Assembly (NCBI GenBank): GCA_934086485.1
Contig: CAKOIF010000015.1
Location: 1-38,192 of the forward strand
Direction: 5' to 3'
DNA from: an uncultured Bacilli bacterium
GTDB lineage: Bacteria > Bacillota_I > Bacilli_A > RF39 > UBA660
DNA: 38,192 bases
The translations under genes and the position numbers were made by a program. How positions within the stretch are numbered: position 1 is the stretch's first letter; each line of letters begins with the position of its first letter. The notes beneath the pieces were generated by a model. That model saw only the letters and a list, made by a program, of their open reading frames with translations. It was not told the origin of the DNA and made no database searches. Positions 6,101 to 14,063 of the stretch are shown in pieces.

Positions 6101-8080
6101 CTACTTAATCGTTTCTATATAAAGTTTACCTTTAAAGGTTTTACCACTGTCAATGTTTTGATTAATACCGGTTTCTTTCCAGTTCATTCTAAGAACATAT
6201 TTAACAGTAGTTTTTCTACGAATTAATACTTCATCCTCAAGGAATGTTTCTTTTCTTGGTGCCTTTAAATTATTTAAATAAGAAATATTGCTACGAGTTA
6301 TAAAGTAATCTAAATTATTTACATCAGTAAAATCATTAAATACATCACGCCATACTATTTTATATGCTACAGCATAGTCTGCATCATTTTTAATTTTTAA
6401 AACATAAGTGCCATTCCAACCAGGTTCAATATCCGCGGATACTAATTCAAGAGGATTATATATATAAAAGTCACTATCACTACCTTTAGCAATTTCTAAA
6501 ATATTTTTTTCATTTTTATATTTATCATCTTCATAATAATTATAATCACTATCTATTTTTGTGCTGCCATTATCACAGTTAAAATCACAAATACCATCAT
6601 TATCAATATCTACATTTATATTAGGAAGACCATCACCTGTTGTATCACAATTTTTTTGACAATTTGTACCACTTCCAACAGGATTAGATAAAGTGCCATC
6701 ACTATTTACGCAATTAAAATTACATGTTCCAGTTCCATATACATCAATATTTGTATCTGGAATTCCATCACCATTTGTATCAATATTAAAATCAGCTTTA
6801 CCATCTTTGTCATAATCAATATTTATATCAGGTACTAAATCACCATTTGTATCAATGTTTATATCTGGATGATTATCATAATTTTTATCACAATTTACAT
6901 CACATTTTCCATCATAATCAGTATCAATATTTATGTCACCAACATTTTTTTCACCAACATAAATATTATGATCTGGTTTACCATCGCCATTTGTATCACA
7001 ATTTTTTATACATTTACCAGTATCATCAGTTATATTTAAATCAGGTTTACCATCATTATCTAAATCTATATTTATATCTGGAAGACCATCACCATTTGTA
7101 TCTTCGTTTAAAATTATTTTCTTTCCCTCAATAATAGTTTCTTTATTAATAGGATTAATTATTGTAGTACCACCATCTTCGGAAATATTAACATCTGCTT
7201 TGCCATCACCATCAACATCAATGTTTATTATTTTAGTAGTTCCATCTGCTAAAGTAACCTTATCATTCAATGTTTTACCATCACCATCAGCATCAACATT
7301 ATATCTAACATTTCCTTTTTCATCTGTACAGTTTCTTATACATTTACCTGTTTCATCTTTTACATTTATTGGATTTTTTATATTACCATTTTCATCAATA
7401 ATATTAAATGTTGGTTTTCTATTACCCTTATAATCAATGTTATGAATTGGTATAGAGGGATCATCTCCAGTGATATTAACATCAGCAATACCATCATTAT
7501 CTAAATCAATATTTGTGTCCGCAAGCATATCACCATTAATATCACAATTTAAATCACAAGTTTTTTTCTTATTATAATCTTTTATAATATTAATATCAGC
7601 AATACCATCACCATCAAGGTCAATATTATAATCAGGCCATCCATCATTATCACTATCACAATTTAATTTGCATATACCACTTTCATCAAGTTGATTCATT
7701 TGATTAAATAGTCTTGTTTGATTACCAAATAAGTCTATATTAAATAATGGTTTTCCGTTTCTACTATAATCAACGTTATAAAAAGGTTTACAACTACCAT
7801 CTTTTGAAACATTTAAATTTGGTACTTTACTACCCCATATTTTTTGATTAACATATTTACAATTATCAGGATTAGTTGGATTATAATTTCCATATATTTT
7901 ATAAATATAAATAGTTAAATAAGCAGTAATTATAATTAAAATTATTACAAGTAAAAAGATAAAAGATTTAATTATATCTTTTTTTATAGATTGATTTTCT
8001 TTTTTTTCATCAGATAATAACTTTTTTTGTTCTTCATAATCATTTGTATCTATTAAAATATCATTATTAATATCTTTCAC
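6101..8080 (-). CDS. Membrane-anchored Asp-rich repeat protein with CxxNC motifs and TasA-like C-terminus
   Basis: A 659-aa protein with a 38-residue charged cytoplasmic N-terminus, one TM (about 39-61) and a large extracellular part. Residues of about 100-520 are many copies of a DxNxDGxxDxNID-type unit like thrombospondin type 3 or EF-hand loops, which bind calcium. Between them are eight CxxNC motifs (CKLNC, CDLNC, CIRNC, CIKNC, CDVNC, CNFNC, CQKNC, CDFNC). The last 120 residues (about 538-659) form a strand-rich domain with IEPGWNGTYVLKIKN near its start, reminiscent of TasA/camelysin. The start is GTG 8080 with AAGGAG six bases before it; an ATG just upstream reads straight into TGA. It heads the sipW operon and is probably a surface or matrix component. 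Its function is not known. Confidence 0.9.
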   Translation of the reverse strand: MKDINNDILIDTNDYEEQKKLLSDEKKENQSIKKDIIKSFIFLLVIILIIITAYLTIYIYKIYGNYNPTNPDNCKYVNQKIWGSKVPNLNVSKDGSCKPFYNVDYSRNGKPLFNIDLFGNQTRLFNQMNQLDESGICKLNCDSDNDGWPDYNIDLDGDGIADINIIKDYNKKKTCDLNCDINGDMLADTNIDLDNDGIADVNITGDDPSIPIHNIDYKGNRKPTFNIIDENGNIKNPINVKDETGKCIRNCTDEKGNVRYNVDADGDGKTLNDKVTLADGTTKIINIDVDGDGKADVNISEDGGTTIINPINKETIIEGKKIILNEDTNGDGLPDINIDLDNDGKPDLNITDDTGKCIKNCDTNGDGKPDHNIYVGEKNVGDINIDTDYDGKCDVNCDKNYDNHPDINIDTNGDLVPDINIDYDKDGKADFNIDTNGDGIPDTNIDVYGTGTCNFNCVNSDGTLSNPVGSGTNCQKNCDTTGDGLPNINVDIDNDGICDFNCDNGSTKIDSDYNYYEDDKYKNEKNILEIAKGSDSDFYIYNPLELVSADIEPGWNGTYVLKIKNDADYAVAYKIVWRDVFNDFTDVNNLDYFITRSNISYLNNLKAPRKETFLEDEVLIRRKTTVKYVLRMNWKETGINQNIDSGKTFKGKLYIETIK

Positions 8081-8104
8081 ATTTTACTCCTTATTCTTAT
8101 TTAA

Positions 8105-8132
8105 ATTATATCACGATTTTTTTAGATAACAA
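8105..8132 (-). promoter_or_regulatory. Promoter for the repeat protein-sipW operon
   Basis: An extended -10 TGATATAAT (hexamer 8110-8105) and a -35-like TTGTTA (8132-8127) with a 16-bp spacer. It lies between the upstream terminator and the GTG start. Confidence 0.65.
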
Positions 8133-8150
8133 ATACTTTTATTAAAAAAA

Positions 8151-8165
8151 CTGTCACATAGACAG
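8151..8165 (-). terminator. Terminator after the lipoprotein gene
   Basis: A 5-bp stem CTGTC/GACAG with a 5-nt loop, followed on the minus strand by seven T (8150-8144). It overlaps the TGA stop of the lipoprotein gene and ends the ftsEX operon. Confidence 0.75.
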
Positions 8166-8819
8166 ATTTTTTATTGTTACTTCATCATAACTTTTACCAC
8201 GATAATAACCATTTTCATCAAAATCATTATTTGTTAAATAAGAAAATGCTTTAACATAGATATCTGAAGTAATATTTTTATAATCGCTTCCACATGTTAA
8301 TTTCATCGAAGTAATTAATGTATTATCAGTTATTTCATTATCTAATAAATGTGAATACCATTCTCCATATTCATGATGTACACCATCATACAAATATATT
8401 TCTAAATAGTTATAGAAACTTTCTGAATCTGATGGTTTTAAAATAGTCTTATGTATTTTTTCACCATTTACCTCAAAGGAAATTTCCCAACCTAATTTAT
8501 ATTTTAGATTTTCATATTCTGAAGTTGTATATTTATTCCATATTTCTTTATAATATGAACCAGTTACTTTTTCTTCTTCGGTTAGAAAAATGTTTAAAAC
8601 TGTTATATCCTTTTTTAGCACCCAATTATAAGATAAAGTATCACTTACTTTCATATCATTATCAGCATAAATTGATAATTTAATAGGATTAGTATCTTCA
8701 TATTCAGGCTCCTTAGGAACAACTACTTCATTATTATTTGAAACAGTTTTATTAAAGCCATCTTTTTGATTACATCCACATAATGATATGATTAAGCAAA
8801 GAATCATTATATATTTCAT
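8154..8819 (-). CDS. Lipoprotein of unknown function in the ftsEX operon
   Basis: A 221-aa protein with a short signal peptide ending in the lipobox-like LCGC, so it is probably lipid-anchored at Cys16. A low-complexity linker (NNNEVVVPKEPEYED) leads to a domain with strands and aromatic residues (YNWVLKK, YYKEIWNKY, HHEYGEWYSHLLD). I do not recognise the family. The ATG lies 3 bp after the M23 hydrolase stop and a terminator follows. It is therefore the last gene of ftsE-ftsX-hydrolase and may help localise or regulate that complex. That role is inferred from position only. Confidence 0.8.
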   Translation of the reverse strand: MKYIMILCLIISLCGCNQKDGFNKTVSNNNEVVVPKEPEYEDTNPIKLSIYADNDMKVSDTLSYNWVLKKDITVLNIFLTEEEKVTGSYYKEIWNKYTTSEYENLKYKLGWEISFEVNGEKIHKTILKPSDSESFYNYLEIYLYDGVHHEYGEWYSHLLDNEITDNTLITSMKLTCGSDYKNITSDIYVKAFSYLTNNDFDENGYYRGKSYDEVTIKNLSM

Positions 8820-8822
8820 AAT

Positions 8823-10034
8823 TTAATACCTTGAATAGAACCATACACCATAAGCTGGAAGTGCCGGAGGTTGAAAACTATTTGCAACATATTTACTATA
8901 ACTTGAATAGCCTTCGGGTCCTCCTCCTAAATAAAATCCTTTTGTAACACCGTAATGTAAATGCCAGCCTGTAGAACATGTATCCCAACCACCATTTACT
9001 TTTAGAGTACTTCCTCCACCACCAACTGAACCAATTACAGTCTGTTGGGTAACAGTATCTCCAACTTTAACATAAACATCTTTTAAATGAGCATATGTTA
9101 ATGTATATGCAATTCCTTTAACTCTAACGTGAATATAAACTTGGTTACCTCCACATTTTGCTCTACTTATAACCGCTGCTACAGTACCTGCTGCAGTAGC
9201 ATATACAGGTGTTCCTCCTGCATTACCCGCAATATCATTTGCTGGATGGAAATCAGAATAAGGTCTACCATTTAAATAAAATGAACGCCATCCAAATCCT
9301 GAAGAAACATAACCTCTTACAGTAGGTCTTAAAAATTGAGCACTATTTGCAACATTTATACAAGAGGATAATAATTGATCATCTTTACAACCTAAATCTT
9401 CATAGTATTTAATAAGCTTTTGTTGAGCACTAATTTGCTGTGAAATATCAAGTGTAACCTCAACTAAAGAAGATAAATCATTTTTTAATGATGCTAAACT
9501 GTTTTCATATATTTTAATTTTTTCATTTAAATCGTTTTGTTTTTTTACTAGGCTAACTTGTAAACCTTCATTTTCCTCGATTAAACTTTCCATCTTTTTA
9601 AGTTCATTTTGAGTATATGAAATAATTTGACTTATAGCATCCGCTCTCATAACAACATCTGTTGCTGTAGAGGCTCCTCCTACATAATCTAAAAAGGTAT
9701 TATCACTACTTACAATTTGATAAAAAGCAAGTAATTCTTCACTTTTTGCTTTTGTTTTTTCTATTTCTTTAGTAGAGGATTCAATTTGTGCTTTTGCAGT
9801 GGCTATATCATTTTCAGCTTGTTCAACTTCATTATGAGCATTTGATATACGATTATTTTCTGCATTAATTTCACTTTGAGTTTTATTTTTTTGAGCATCA
9901 TTAGCATTTTTTTCATTAATTAACGCCTGAAGTTCATTTTTTAAATCTCTTAATGTATTAGCTGCAGCATTAACATTTGAAAACATACATAATATAGCAA
10001 TTATACTAAATATTTTTACTACTTTTTTCATCAT
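8823..10034 (-). CDS. PcsB/CwlO-like peptidoglycan hydrolase: coiled coil plus M23 domain
   Basis: A 403-aa secreted protein with a signal peptide (about 1-23), a long coiled coil (about 25-215) and a LytM/M23 metallopeptidase domain (about 255-375). The zinc-site motifs are present: HPAND (HxxxD) and HLHYG (HxH), plus an upstream AHL. M23 enzymes cut peptide cross-links in peptidoglycan. Coiled-coil hydrolases next to ftsEX (PcsB in streptococci with a CHAP domain, CwlO in Bacillus, EnvC in E. coli) are switched on by FtsX. The stop of ftsX overlaps its ATG by four bases. Four extracellular cysteines (GCKDD, SSCIN, KCGG, DTCST) are unusual for the family here. Confidence 0.93.
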   Translation of the reverse strand: MMKKVVKIFSIIAILCMFSNVNAAANTLRDLKNELQALINEKNANDAQKNKTQSEINAENNRISNAHNEVEQAENDIATAKAQIESSTKEIEKTKAKSEELLAFYQIVSSDNTFLDYVGGASTATDVVMRADAISQIISYTQNELKKMESLIEENEGLQVSLVKKQNDLNEKIKIYENSLASLKNDLSSLVEVTLDISQQISAQQKLIKYYEDLGCKDDQLLSSCINVANSAQFLRPTVRGYVSSGFGWRSFYLNGRPYSDFHPANDIAGNAGGTPVYATAAGTVAAVISRAKCGGNQVYIHVRVKGIAYTLTYAHLKDVYVKVGDTVTQQTVIGSVGGGGSTLKVNGGWDTCSTGWHLHYGVTKGFYLGGGPEGYSSYSKYVANSFQPPALPAYGVWFYSRY

Positions 10035-10924
10035 ATCTTCAAATACTTCCTTACTGAGTTTGCACTACCAAACATACCTACAACAGCACCGATTAAAACA
10101 ATTACACCAGATACATAGAACACAAAATTATATGGTTTAATTAAATTAAGTGTCTCGGTAAACATATAACCATGCATTGTATTAAATAAAATTACATAAC
10201 CATAAATTGTTATACATACTGGAATTATTGAACCAATTATACCTAAAAATAACCCTTCGAATAAAAATGGTAATTTAATTGCGGTATTACTAGCTCCAAC
10301 AAGACGCATTATTTCAATTTCATTTTTACGTGAATAAATTGTTAATTTTATTGTGTTTGAAATTAAGAATGCTGTAACTACAATAAGAGCAATAACAATT
10401 CCAATTGTAACCTTTTGAATAATATCAAAAGCAGATACTACTTCCTCAACCATAGTTTCACCAAATTTTACTGTTTGAATATTTGGTACTTTTTTAATTT
10501 CATCAGCTACATTAGAAATATTTTTAATATCATCAACATACACAGTACAACTATCCATCAAAGGATTTTCAGTTAAATAATTAAGCATTGTTGAAAATGT
10601 ATCAGAGTATTCACTCATTTGAGTTTTCCATTCTTCTTTACTTTTATAAGTTACTTTACTTACCCCTTTAATATTTTTAATTTCTAAATACGCATTATTA
10701 CTATCTTCTTCGCTTGCATTTTTATTAATATAAACTACAATATTCATTTCTTTTTCAATTGACCTTGTGGCATTATTTACATTTACTGCAATAATAATTG
10801 CTACAGAAACGATAATAAGAGTTATCATATCACAAAGAATACTTGCCATTGAAAGTGAAAAATTACGAGTTATACTTTTAAATGCATCTCTTATACTTCT
10901 TCCAAAAATTCTAATCGCTTTCAC
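10031..10924 (-). CDS. ftsX: Cell division ABC transporter permease FtsX
   Basis: This inner-membrane partner of FtsE transmits ATP hydrolysis to extracellular cell-wall hydrolases. It has one TM near residues 25-50, an extracellular domain (about 50-170, MNIVVYINKN to VKFGETMVEE) and three C-terminal TMs. The cytoplasmic ISNTIKLTIYSRKNEIEIMRLVGAS loop is typical, and the family-usual length of about 297 aa fits. I choose the GTG start at 10924 (MKAIRIFGRSIRDAF), with GGAAG upstream. The longer frame from 10966 lies inside ftsE and its extra residues look unnatural. It overlaps ftsE by 14 bp and the hydrolase by 4 bp. Confidence 0.95.
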   Translation of the reverse strand: MKAIRIFGRSIRDAFKSITRNFSLSMASILCDMITLIIVSVAIIIAVNVNNATRSIEKEMNIVVYINKNASEEDSNNAYLEIKNIKGVSKVTYKSKEEWKTQMSEYSDTFSTMLNYLTENPLMDSCTVYVDDIKNISNVADEIKKVPNIQTVKFGETMVEEVVSAFDIIQKVTIGIVIALIVVTAFLISNTIKLTIYSRKNEIEIMRLVGASNTAIKLPFLFEGLFLGIIGSIIPVCITIYGYVILFNTMHGYMFTETLNLIKPYNFVFYVSGVIVLIGAVVGMFGSANSVRKYLKI

Positions 10925-11609
10925 TCTTATAACTTCCTTTCTTATAATCACCAACAAGCATACCATTGTTAATTACTAAAACTCTTTTTTTCATCCTATT
11001 AACAATTTCTTTATCATGAGTTGCCATTATAACTGTTGTTCCTAAATCCTTATTAATATTTGAAATTACATCCATAATTTCTTTACTTGTCATTGGATCT
11101 AAGTTTCCTGTAGGTTCATCACAAACTAAAAGTTTAGGTTCATTTACAATAGCCCTTGCTATACATACCCTTTGTTGCTCACCACCAGAAAGTTCCTTAG
11201 GAAAACTTCTTACTTTATCCTTTAAACCAACTCTTTCTAATGCCTTTAAGACTTTTGGTCTTATATCAACACCTTTATCACCAACACATTCAAGAGCAAA
11301 TGCAACATTTTCATAAGCAGTTAAATTAGGTAATAATTTAAAGTCTTGGAATACAATACCAACTTTTCTACGAAACTTATATACCTTTCTATTTTTTAAT
11401 TTACCAACATTTACTCCACCAACCATTACAGTTCCTTTTGTTGGTTTTTCTTCTCTATATAACATTTTAACAAAAGTAGATTTTCCACTTGCAGTAAGTC
11501 CAATTACAAAAACAAACTCGCCTTTATCAATTTGAACACTTACATCAGCACAAGCAGTTATACCATTACTATATGTTTTAGTAACATCTTTAAATTCAAT
11601 GAATTTCAT
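10911..11609 (-). CDS. ftsE: Cell division ATP-binding protein FtsE
   Basis: A 232-aa ABC ATPase that drives FtsX. It has Walker A GLTASGKST (37-45), a Q-loop in FQDFKLLPNLT, the signature LSGGEQQR, Walker B LLVCDEPTGNLD and the switch His in MATHD. The loop residues LTA differ from the common PSGAG form, but the essential GKST is intact. I choose ATG 11609 because GGAGG sits five bases before it; the frame's upstream extension to 11690 would cover the promoter. The gene opens an operon of ftsE, ftsX, hydrolase and lipoprotein. Confidence 0.97.
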   Translation of the reverse strand: MKFIEFKDVTKTYSNGITACADVSVQIDKGEFVFVIGLTASGKSTFVKMLYREEKPTKGTVMVGGVNVGKLKNRKVYKFRRKVGIVFQDFKLLPNLTAYENVAFALECVGDKGVDIRPKVLKALERVGLKDKVRSFPKELSGGEQQRVCIARAIVNEPKLLVCDEPTGNLDPMTSKEIMDVISNINKDLGTTVIMATHDKEIVNRMKKRVLVINNGMLVGDYKKGSYKSESD

Positions 11610-11630
11610 ACACACCTCCATTATGTTTAA

Positions 11631-11659
11631 ATTATAGCACTTTTTTAAGTGTAAGTAAA
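11631..11659 (-). promoter_or_regulatory. Promoter for the ftsEX operon
   Basis: An extended -10 TGCTATAAT (hexamer 11636-11631), a 17-bp spacer and a -35 TTTACT (11659-11654). The -35 lies within a large inverted repeat (11646-11683). Confidence 0.75.
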
Positions 11660-11683
11660 TTAATAAACTTTTATTTACACTTA
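11646..11683. promoter_or_regulatory. Inverted repeat overlapping the ftsE -35
   Basis: Two 14-bp arms (11646-11659 and 11670-11683) pair with a single G-T wobble around a 10-bp loop. On the minus strand A residues, not T, follow, so this is not a terminator for ftsE-side transcripts. It may be an operator. Confidence 0.5.
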
Positions 11684-11696
11684 TTACCAAAATAAA

Positions 11697-11727
11697 AATG
11701 TAAACCTTTTATTTTAATGTTTACATT
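11697..11727 (-). terminator. Terminator after the TtcA-like gene
   Basis: The 9-bp arms AATGTAAAC (minus, 11727-11719) and GTTTACATT (11705-11697) pair perfectly around a 13-nt loop. They are followed on the minus strand by TTTTATTTT and overlap the TAA stop of the gene. Confidence 0.8.
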
Positions 11728-12553
11728 ATTTATTATCATAATTATCAAGAAATGAAGTATATTTACCATCTTTTTTAGTACCTAGAACACAATTTAAATT
11801 TATATTATTCATCGAAGTAAATATATTATTATCAATACTTGGATTTATTTTACGAAGATTATTTACAAGATTTTTCATTTCTTTTCTTTTACTAGTTCCA
11901 TCATCCACTATGCTACAGTTTTCAGTAAATCTACATGCACAATTAATAAATGTTAATTCATTATATTTTTTCCAAGCAAGCACTGCTGATTCCTTTATTA
12001 AATAAAGTGGTCTAATAAGTTCTAATCCTTCAAAATTATCTGAATGAAGTTTTGGCATCATAGTTTTAATTTCACTACCATAAAACATTGAAAGAAGGGT
12101 TGTTTCAATTACATCATCAAAATGATGACCTAAAGCAATTTTATTACAGCCAAGTTCTTTTGCTTTACTATATAGATAACCTCTTCGCATTCTTGCACAT
12201 AAGTAACAAGGGTTACCCTCTACTTTAGCAGTTACATCAAAAATATTAGTTTCAAATATTTCTATTGGAACATTTAGTAATTTAGCATTTTTTTCAATCA
12301 ACTGTCTATTAACTTTATTATAACCTGGATCCATTACAACATAATGAGCAGTAAAAGGAAATTTTCCGTGTTTAATTAACTCTTGTATACATTTTGCAAG
12401 TAAAAAAGAATCTTTACCACCACTTATACAAACCATAATATTATCATTTTCTTTGATAAGTTCATAATCAGATATAGCTTTAATAAACTTACTCCATATA
12501 TCTTTCCTAAATTTCTTTATAATACTTCTTTCTATTTCAACATATTTTTCCAT
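11726..12553 (-). CDS. ttcA: PP-loop ATPase, TtcA-like tRNA 2-thiocytidine synthetase
   Basis: A 275-aa cytoplasmic protein with the PP-loop SGGKDS (44-49), the ALGHHFDDVIET segment and a PCYLCARMRRG motif (Cys116, Cys119), matching the TtcA branch of tRNA thiolases. A third Cys for the iron-sulfur cluster is likely within NCACRF (Cys205/207). TtcA makes 2-thiocytidine at position 32 of some tRNAs with an Fe-S cluster. Other PP-loop enzymes share this fold, so the exact tRNA target is inferred. It has its own promoter, set inside the terminator of the upstream gene, and a GGTGG RBS. Confidence 0.85.
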   Translation of the reverse strand: MEKYVEIERSIIKKFRKDIWSKFIKAISDYELIKENDNIMVCISGGKDSFLLAKCIQELIKHGKFPFTAHYVVMDPGYNKVNRQLIEKNAKLLNVPIEIFETNIFDVTAKVEGNPCYLCARMRRGYLYSKAKELGCNKIALGHHFDDVIETTLLSMFYGSEIKTMMPKLHSDNFEGLELIRPLYLIKESAVLAWKKYNELTFINCACRFTENCSIVDDGTSKRKEMKNLVNNLRKINPSIDNNIFTSMNNINLNCVLGTKKDGKYTSFLDNYDNK

Positions 12554-12573
12554 AATACCACCAACCCATATAT

Positions 12574-12601
12574 ATTATAAAAAAATAGTAATTCTTGTCA
12601 A
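12574..12601 (-). promoter_or_regulatory. Promoter for the TtcA-like gene, inside a terminator
   Basis: A consensus -35 TTGACA (12601-12596), a 16-bp spacer and a consensus -10 TATAAT (12579-12574). The -35 lies in the loop of the metallophosphoesterase terminator, and the 3' arm plus T-tract form the spacer. Confidence 0.85.
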
Positions 12602-12611
12602 TCACTATTTT
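12582..12611 (-). terminator. Terminator after the metallophosphoesterase gene
   Basis: Arms AATAGT/ACTATT, extended by further A-T pairs and by an inner ATT/AAT step, are followed by a run of T on the minus strand. It overlaps the stop region of the gene at 12605 and carries a promoter -35 in its loop. Confidence 0.75.
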
Positions 12612-13282
12612 TTAAATTTCTTAATCCTTTCATACATAAATTCTATTTTATCTATTTCTTTTTCTGTATGATAATGTCCACAGTACCATTTATCATAACT
12701 AATACTTTCTTCGATTTTATCTAAAAACAACTCCATAGAATTATCTACTTTACTTTGATCTACAAAAGGAAGAAACATTTCTCTAGGAATATATTTATAA
12801 GGGCAAGTATGTGAAAGAACAATATCAAAATGTTTATTATTTACGTTTTCATAAATATTATTCATTTCTTCTTTCGTAAGTTGTTCAGATTTAAACCATG
12901 GATAATCATACACTAAACGCATATTTTTATCAATTGAATAAGCTCCTCCGATAACTAAAGCTTTCATACCTTCAATAGTATATACTTCGCTAGATTTTGC
13001 AAATATTAAATTTGGGTATTTATCTTCAGCGTAAGCAATTCCATCAAAAAAATTAATTTCTTTATAAGTTTTAATATTTTCCGCTCTTTCTTCGTGATTA
13101 CCATTTATACAAAAAAATATTAATCCAAGTTTATTAAGTCTTTCTTTTACTACATCATCAAAATGATTTAAAAAGTAATTGATTCCTGCATCACCAAGAA
13201 TAATAAGAACATCTTTTTTTTGATAATTTAAATTATCAAGTCTTGAAAATTCTCTATGAGTATCACCAGTTATATAGATCAT
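12605..13282 (-). CDS. Calcineurin-like metallophosphoesterase
   Basis: A 225-aa soluble phosphoesterase with the ordered metal-binding motifs GDTH (6-9), GDAG (about 31-34), GNHE (about 61-64), a later SHTCP and GHYH near the C-terminus. This is the complete dinuclear metal site of the calcineurin-like superfamily. The substrate cannot be told from sequence: nucleotides, phosphoproteins and nucleic acids are all possible. It has an excellent RBS (GGGAGGAATT before ATG) and its own weak extended -10 promoter. It sits between short single-gene units rather than in a pathway operon. Confidence 0.9.
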   Translation of the reverse strand: MIYITGDTHREFSRLDNLNYQKKDVLIILGDAGINYFLNHFDDVVKERLNKLGLIFFCINGNHEERAENIKTYKEINFFDGIAYAEDKYPNLIFAKSSEVYTIEGMKALVIGGAYSIDKNMRLVYDYPWFKSEQLTKEEMNNIYENVNNKHFDIVLSHTCPYKYIPREMFLPFVDQSKVDNSMELFLDKIEESISYDKWYCGHYHTEKEIDKIEFMYERIKKFKK

Positions 13283-13299
13283 AATTCCTCCCTATAAAA

Positions 13300-13328
13300 A
13301 TTTTATCATAAAAAAACTGTCTTTTAAA
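13300..13328 (-). promoter_or_regulatory. Promoter for the metallophosphoesterase gene, inside a terminator
   Basis: An extended -10 TGATAAAAT (hexamer 13305-13300), a 17-bp spacer and a -35-like TTTAAA (13328-13323). The -35 falls in the loop of the upstream gene's terminator. Confidence 0.55.
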
Positions 13329-13333
13329 CAGTT
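13315..13333 (-). terminator. Terminator after the 13324-13908 gene
   Basis: A 6-bp stem AACTGT/ACAGTT with a 7-nt loop, followed on the minus strand by seven T. The stop codon of the gene lies in the loop. Confidence 0.75.
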
Positions 13334-13908
13334 CTTGTATTTTTATTTTCACGTATATTTTTATCAAATAAATATGTATGTGCTATATTTAAGTCTTTAT
13401 TTGATTCATTTGCTAAAGCATAACCATAAGATGTAATTGCATTTATATAAGCCATATCCAATTGAGGTACTTCAAAAGTTAGAATTTCAGTTTCAGGACT
13501 AAATGCCTTCATATATTTTTCTAAATAATTTATAACAGCACTATAAATTGTAAATTTACTTTGTTCATCCAATGCCTCAGATAAAACAATTTCTCCGACT
13601 ATAGCATTATCTTTATTACCACCAGCACATAAATTTACTCTTGAATAACCTAGATTTTGATGGTTTTGATTATAGATTGTTAAAAATTTTATATTCTCAT
13701 CATTAAAAATAGAAAACATTACTGAAATAGTTTTTTTAAAATTATCATCCATTAATAATAATGAATTAGTATAATTTCCTTTAGCAAGTTGTTTTTTAGT
13801 ATTCTTTCTTAAAATATCTTTACCAAAATTATCCTCGAAAAAAGTATAGTATTTTATTACTACATCTTGGTAATTTTCTTTATTTGGTTTACCCCATTTA
13901 TAATACAT
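13324..13908 (-). CDS. Uncharacterised protein, possibly GNAT-like
   Basis: A 194-aa soluble protein of unknown function. The central strands (IKFLTIYN, GYSRVNL, AIVGEIVLSE), a helix (SKFTIYSAVINYLEKYMKAF), a strand (EILTFEVP) and a late helix (MAYINAITSYGYALANE) follow the order seen in GNAT acetyltransferases. No clear acetyl-CoA-binding Q/RxxGxG/A motif is visible, so this is only a fold guess. A strong RBS (AAGGGGGAAG) precedes ATG. It follows tRNA-Cys with no terminator between them, so both are probably transcribed from the tRNA promoter. Confidence 0.7.
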   Translation of the reverse strand: MYYKWGKPNKENYQDVVIKYYTFFEDNFGKDILRKNTKKQLAKGNYTNSLLLMDDNFKKTISVMFSIFNDENIKFLTIYNQNHQNLGYSRVNLCAGGNKDNAIVGEIVLSEALDEQSKFTIYSAVINYLEKYMKAFSPETEILTFEVPQLDMAYINAITSYGYALANESNKDLNIAHTYLFDKNIRENKNTRTV

Positions 13909-13954
13909 ATTTCTTCCCCCTTAATTTATTTAAACTTTTATTTATTATTTAATT

Positions 13955-14028
13955 TGGAGGAACCGACCAGATTCGAACTGGTGCTCAGGGTGTTGCAGAC
14001 CCACGCCTTACCACTTGGCTACGGTTCC
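13955..14028 (-). tRNA. tRNA-Cys (GCA)
   Basis: The 7-bp acceptor stem pairs GGAACCG (14028-14022) with CGGTTCC (13965-13959), followed by discriminator U and an encoded CCA. The D-arm AGCCAAGTGGTAAGGC and T-arm with GTTCGAATC are typical. The anticodon GCA is at 13996-13994, in the loop CTGCAAC. U73 and the short variable region suit tRNA-Cys. The outermost anticodon-stem pair is U-U, a mild mismatch where related tRNAs often have G-U. Confidence 0.95.
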
Positions 14029-14063
14029 ATAATACATAATATGCTTCTTCATAAAGCAATATT

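Noticed and set aside
6847..7134. Plus-strand frame rich in His and Tyr
   Set aside because: It is the antisense shadow of the Asp/Asn-rich repeats and has no RBS or promoter.
6550..7700. Repeated DNA in the Asp-rich gene as a CRISPR or tandem satellite
   Set aside because: The DNA units are degenerate and of variable length; the periodicity is at protein level in one intact frame.
8823..10034. Hydrolase as a phage endolysin
   Set aside because: The coiled coil, signal peptide and overlap with ftsX show a chromosomal FtsEX-dependent enzyme; no phage genes are nearby.
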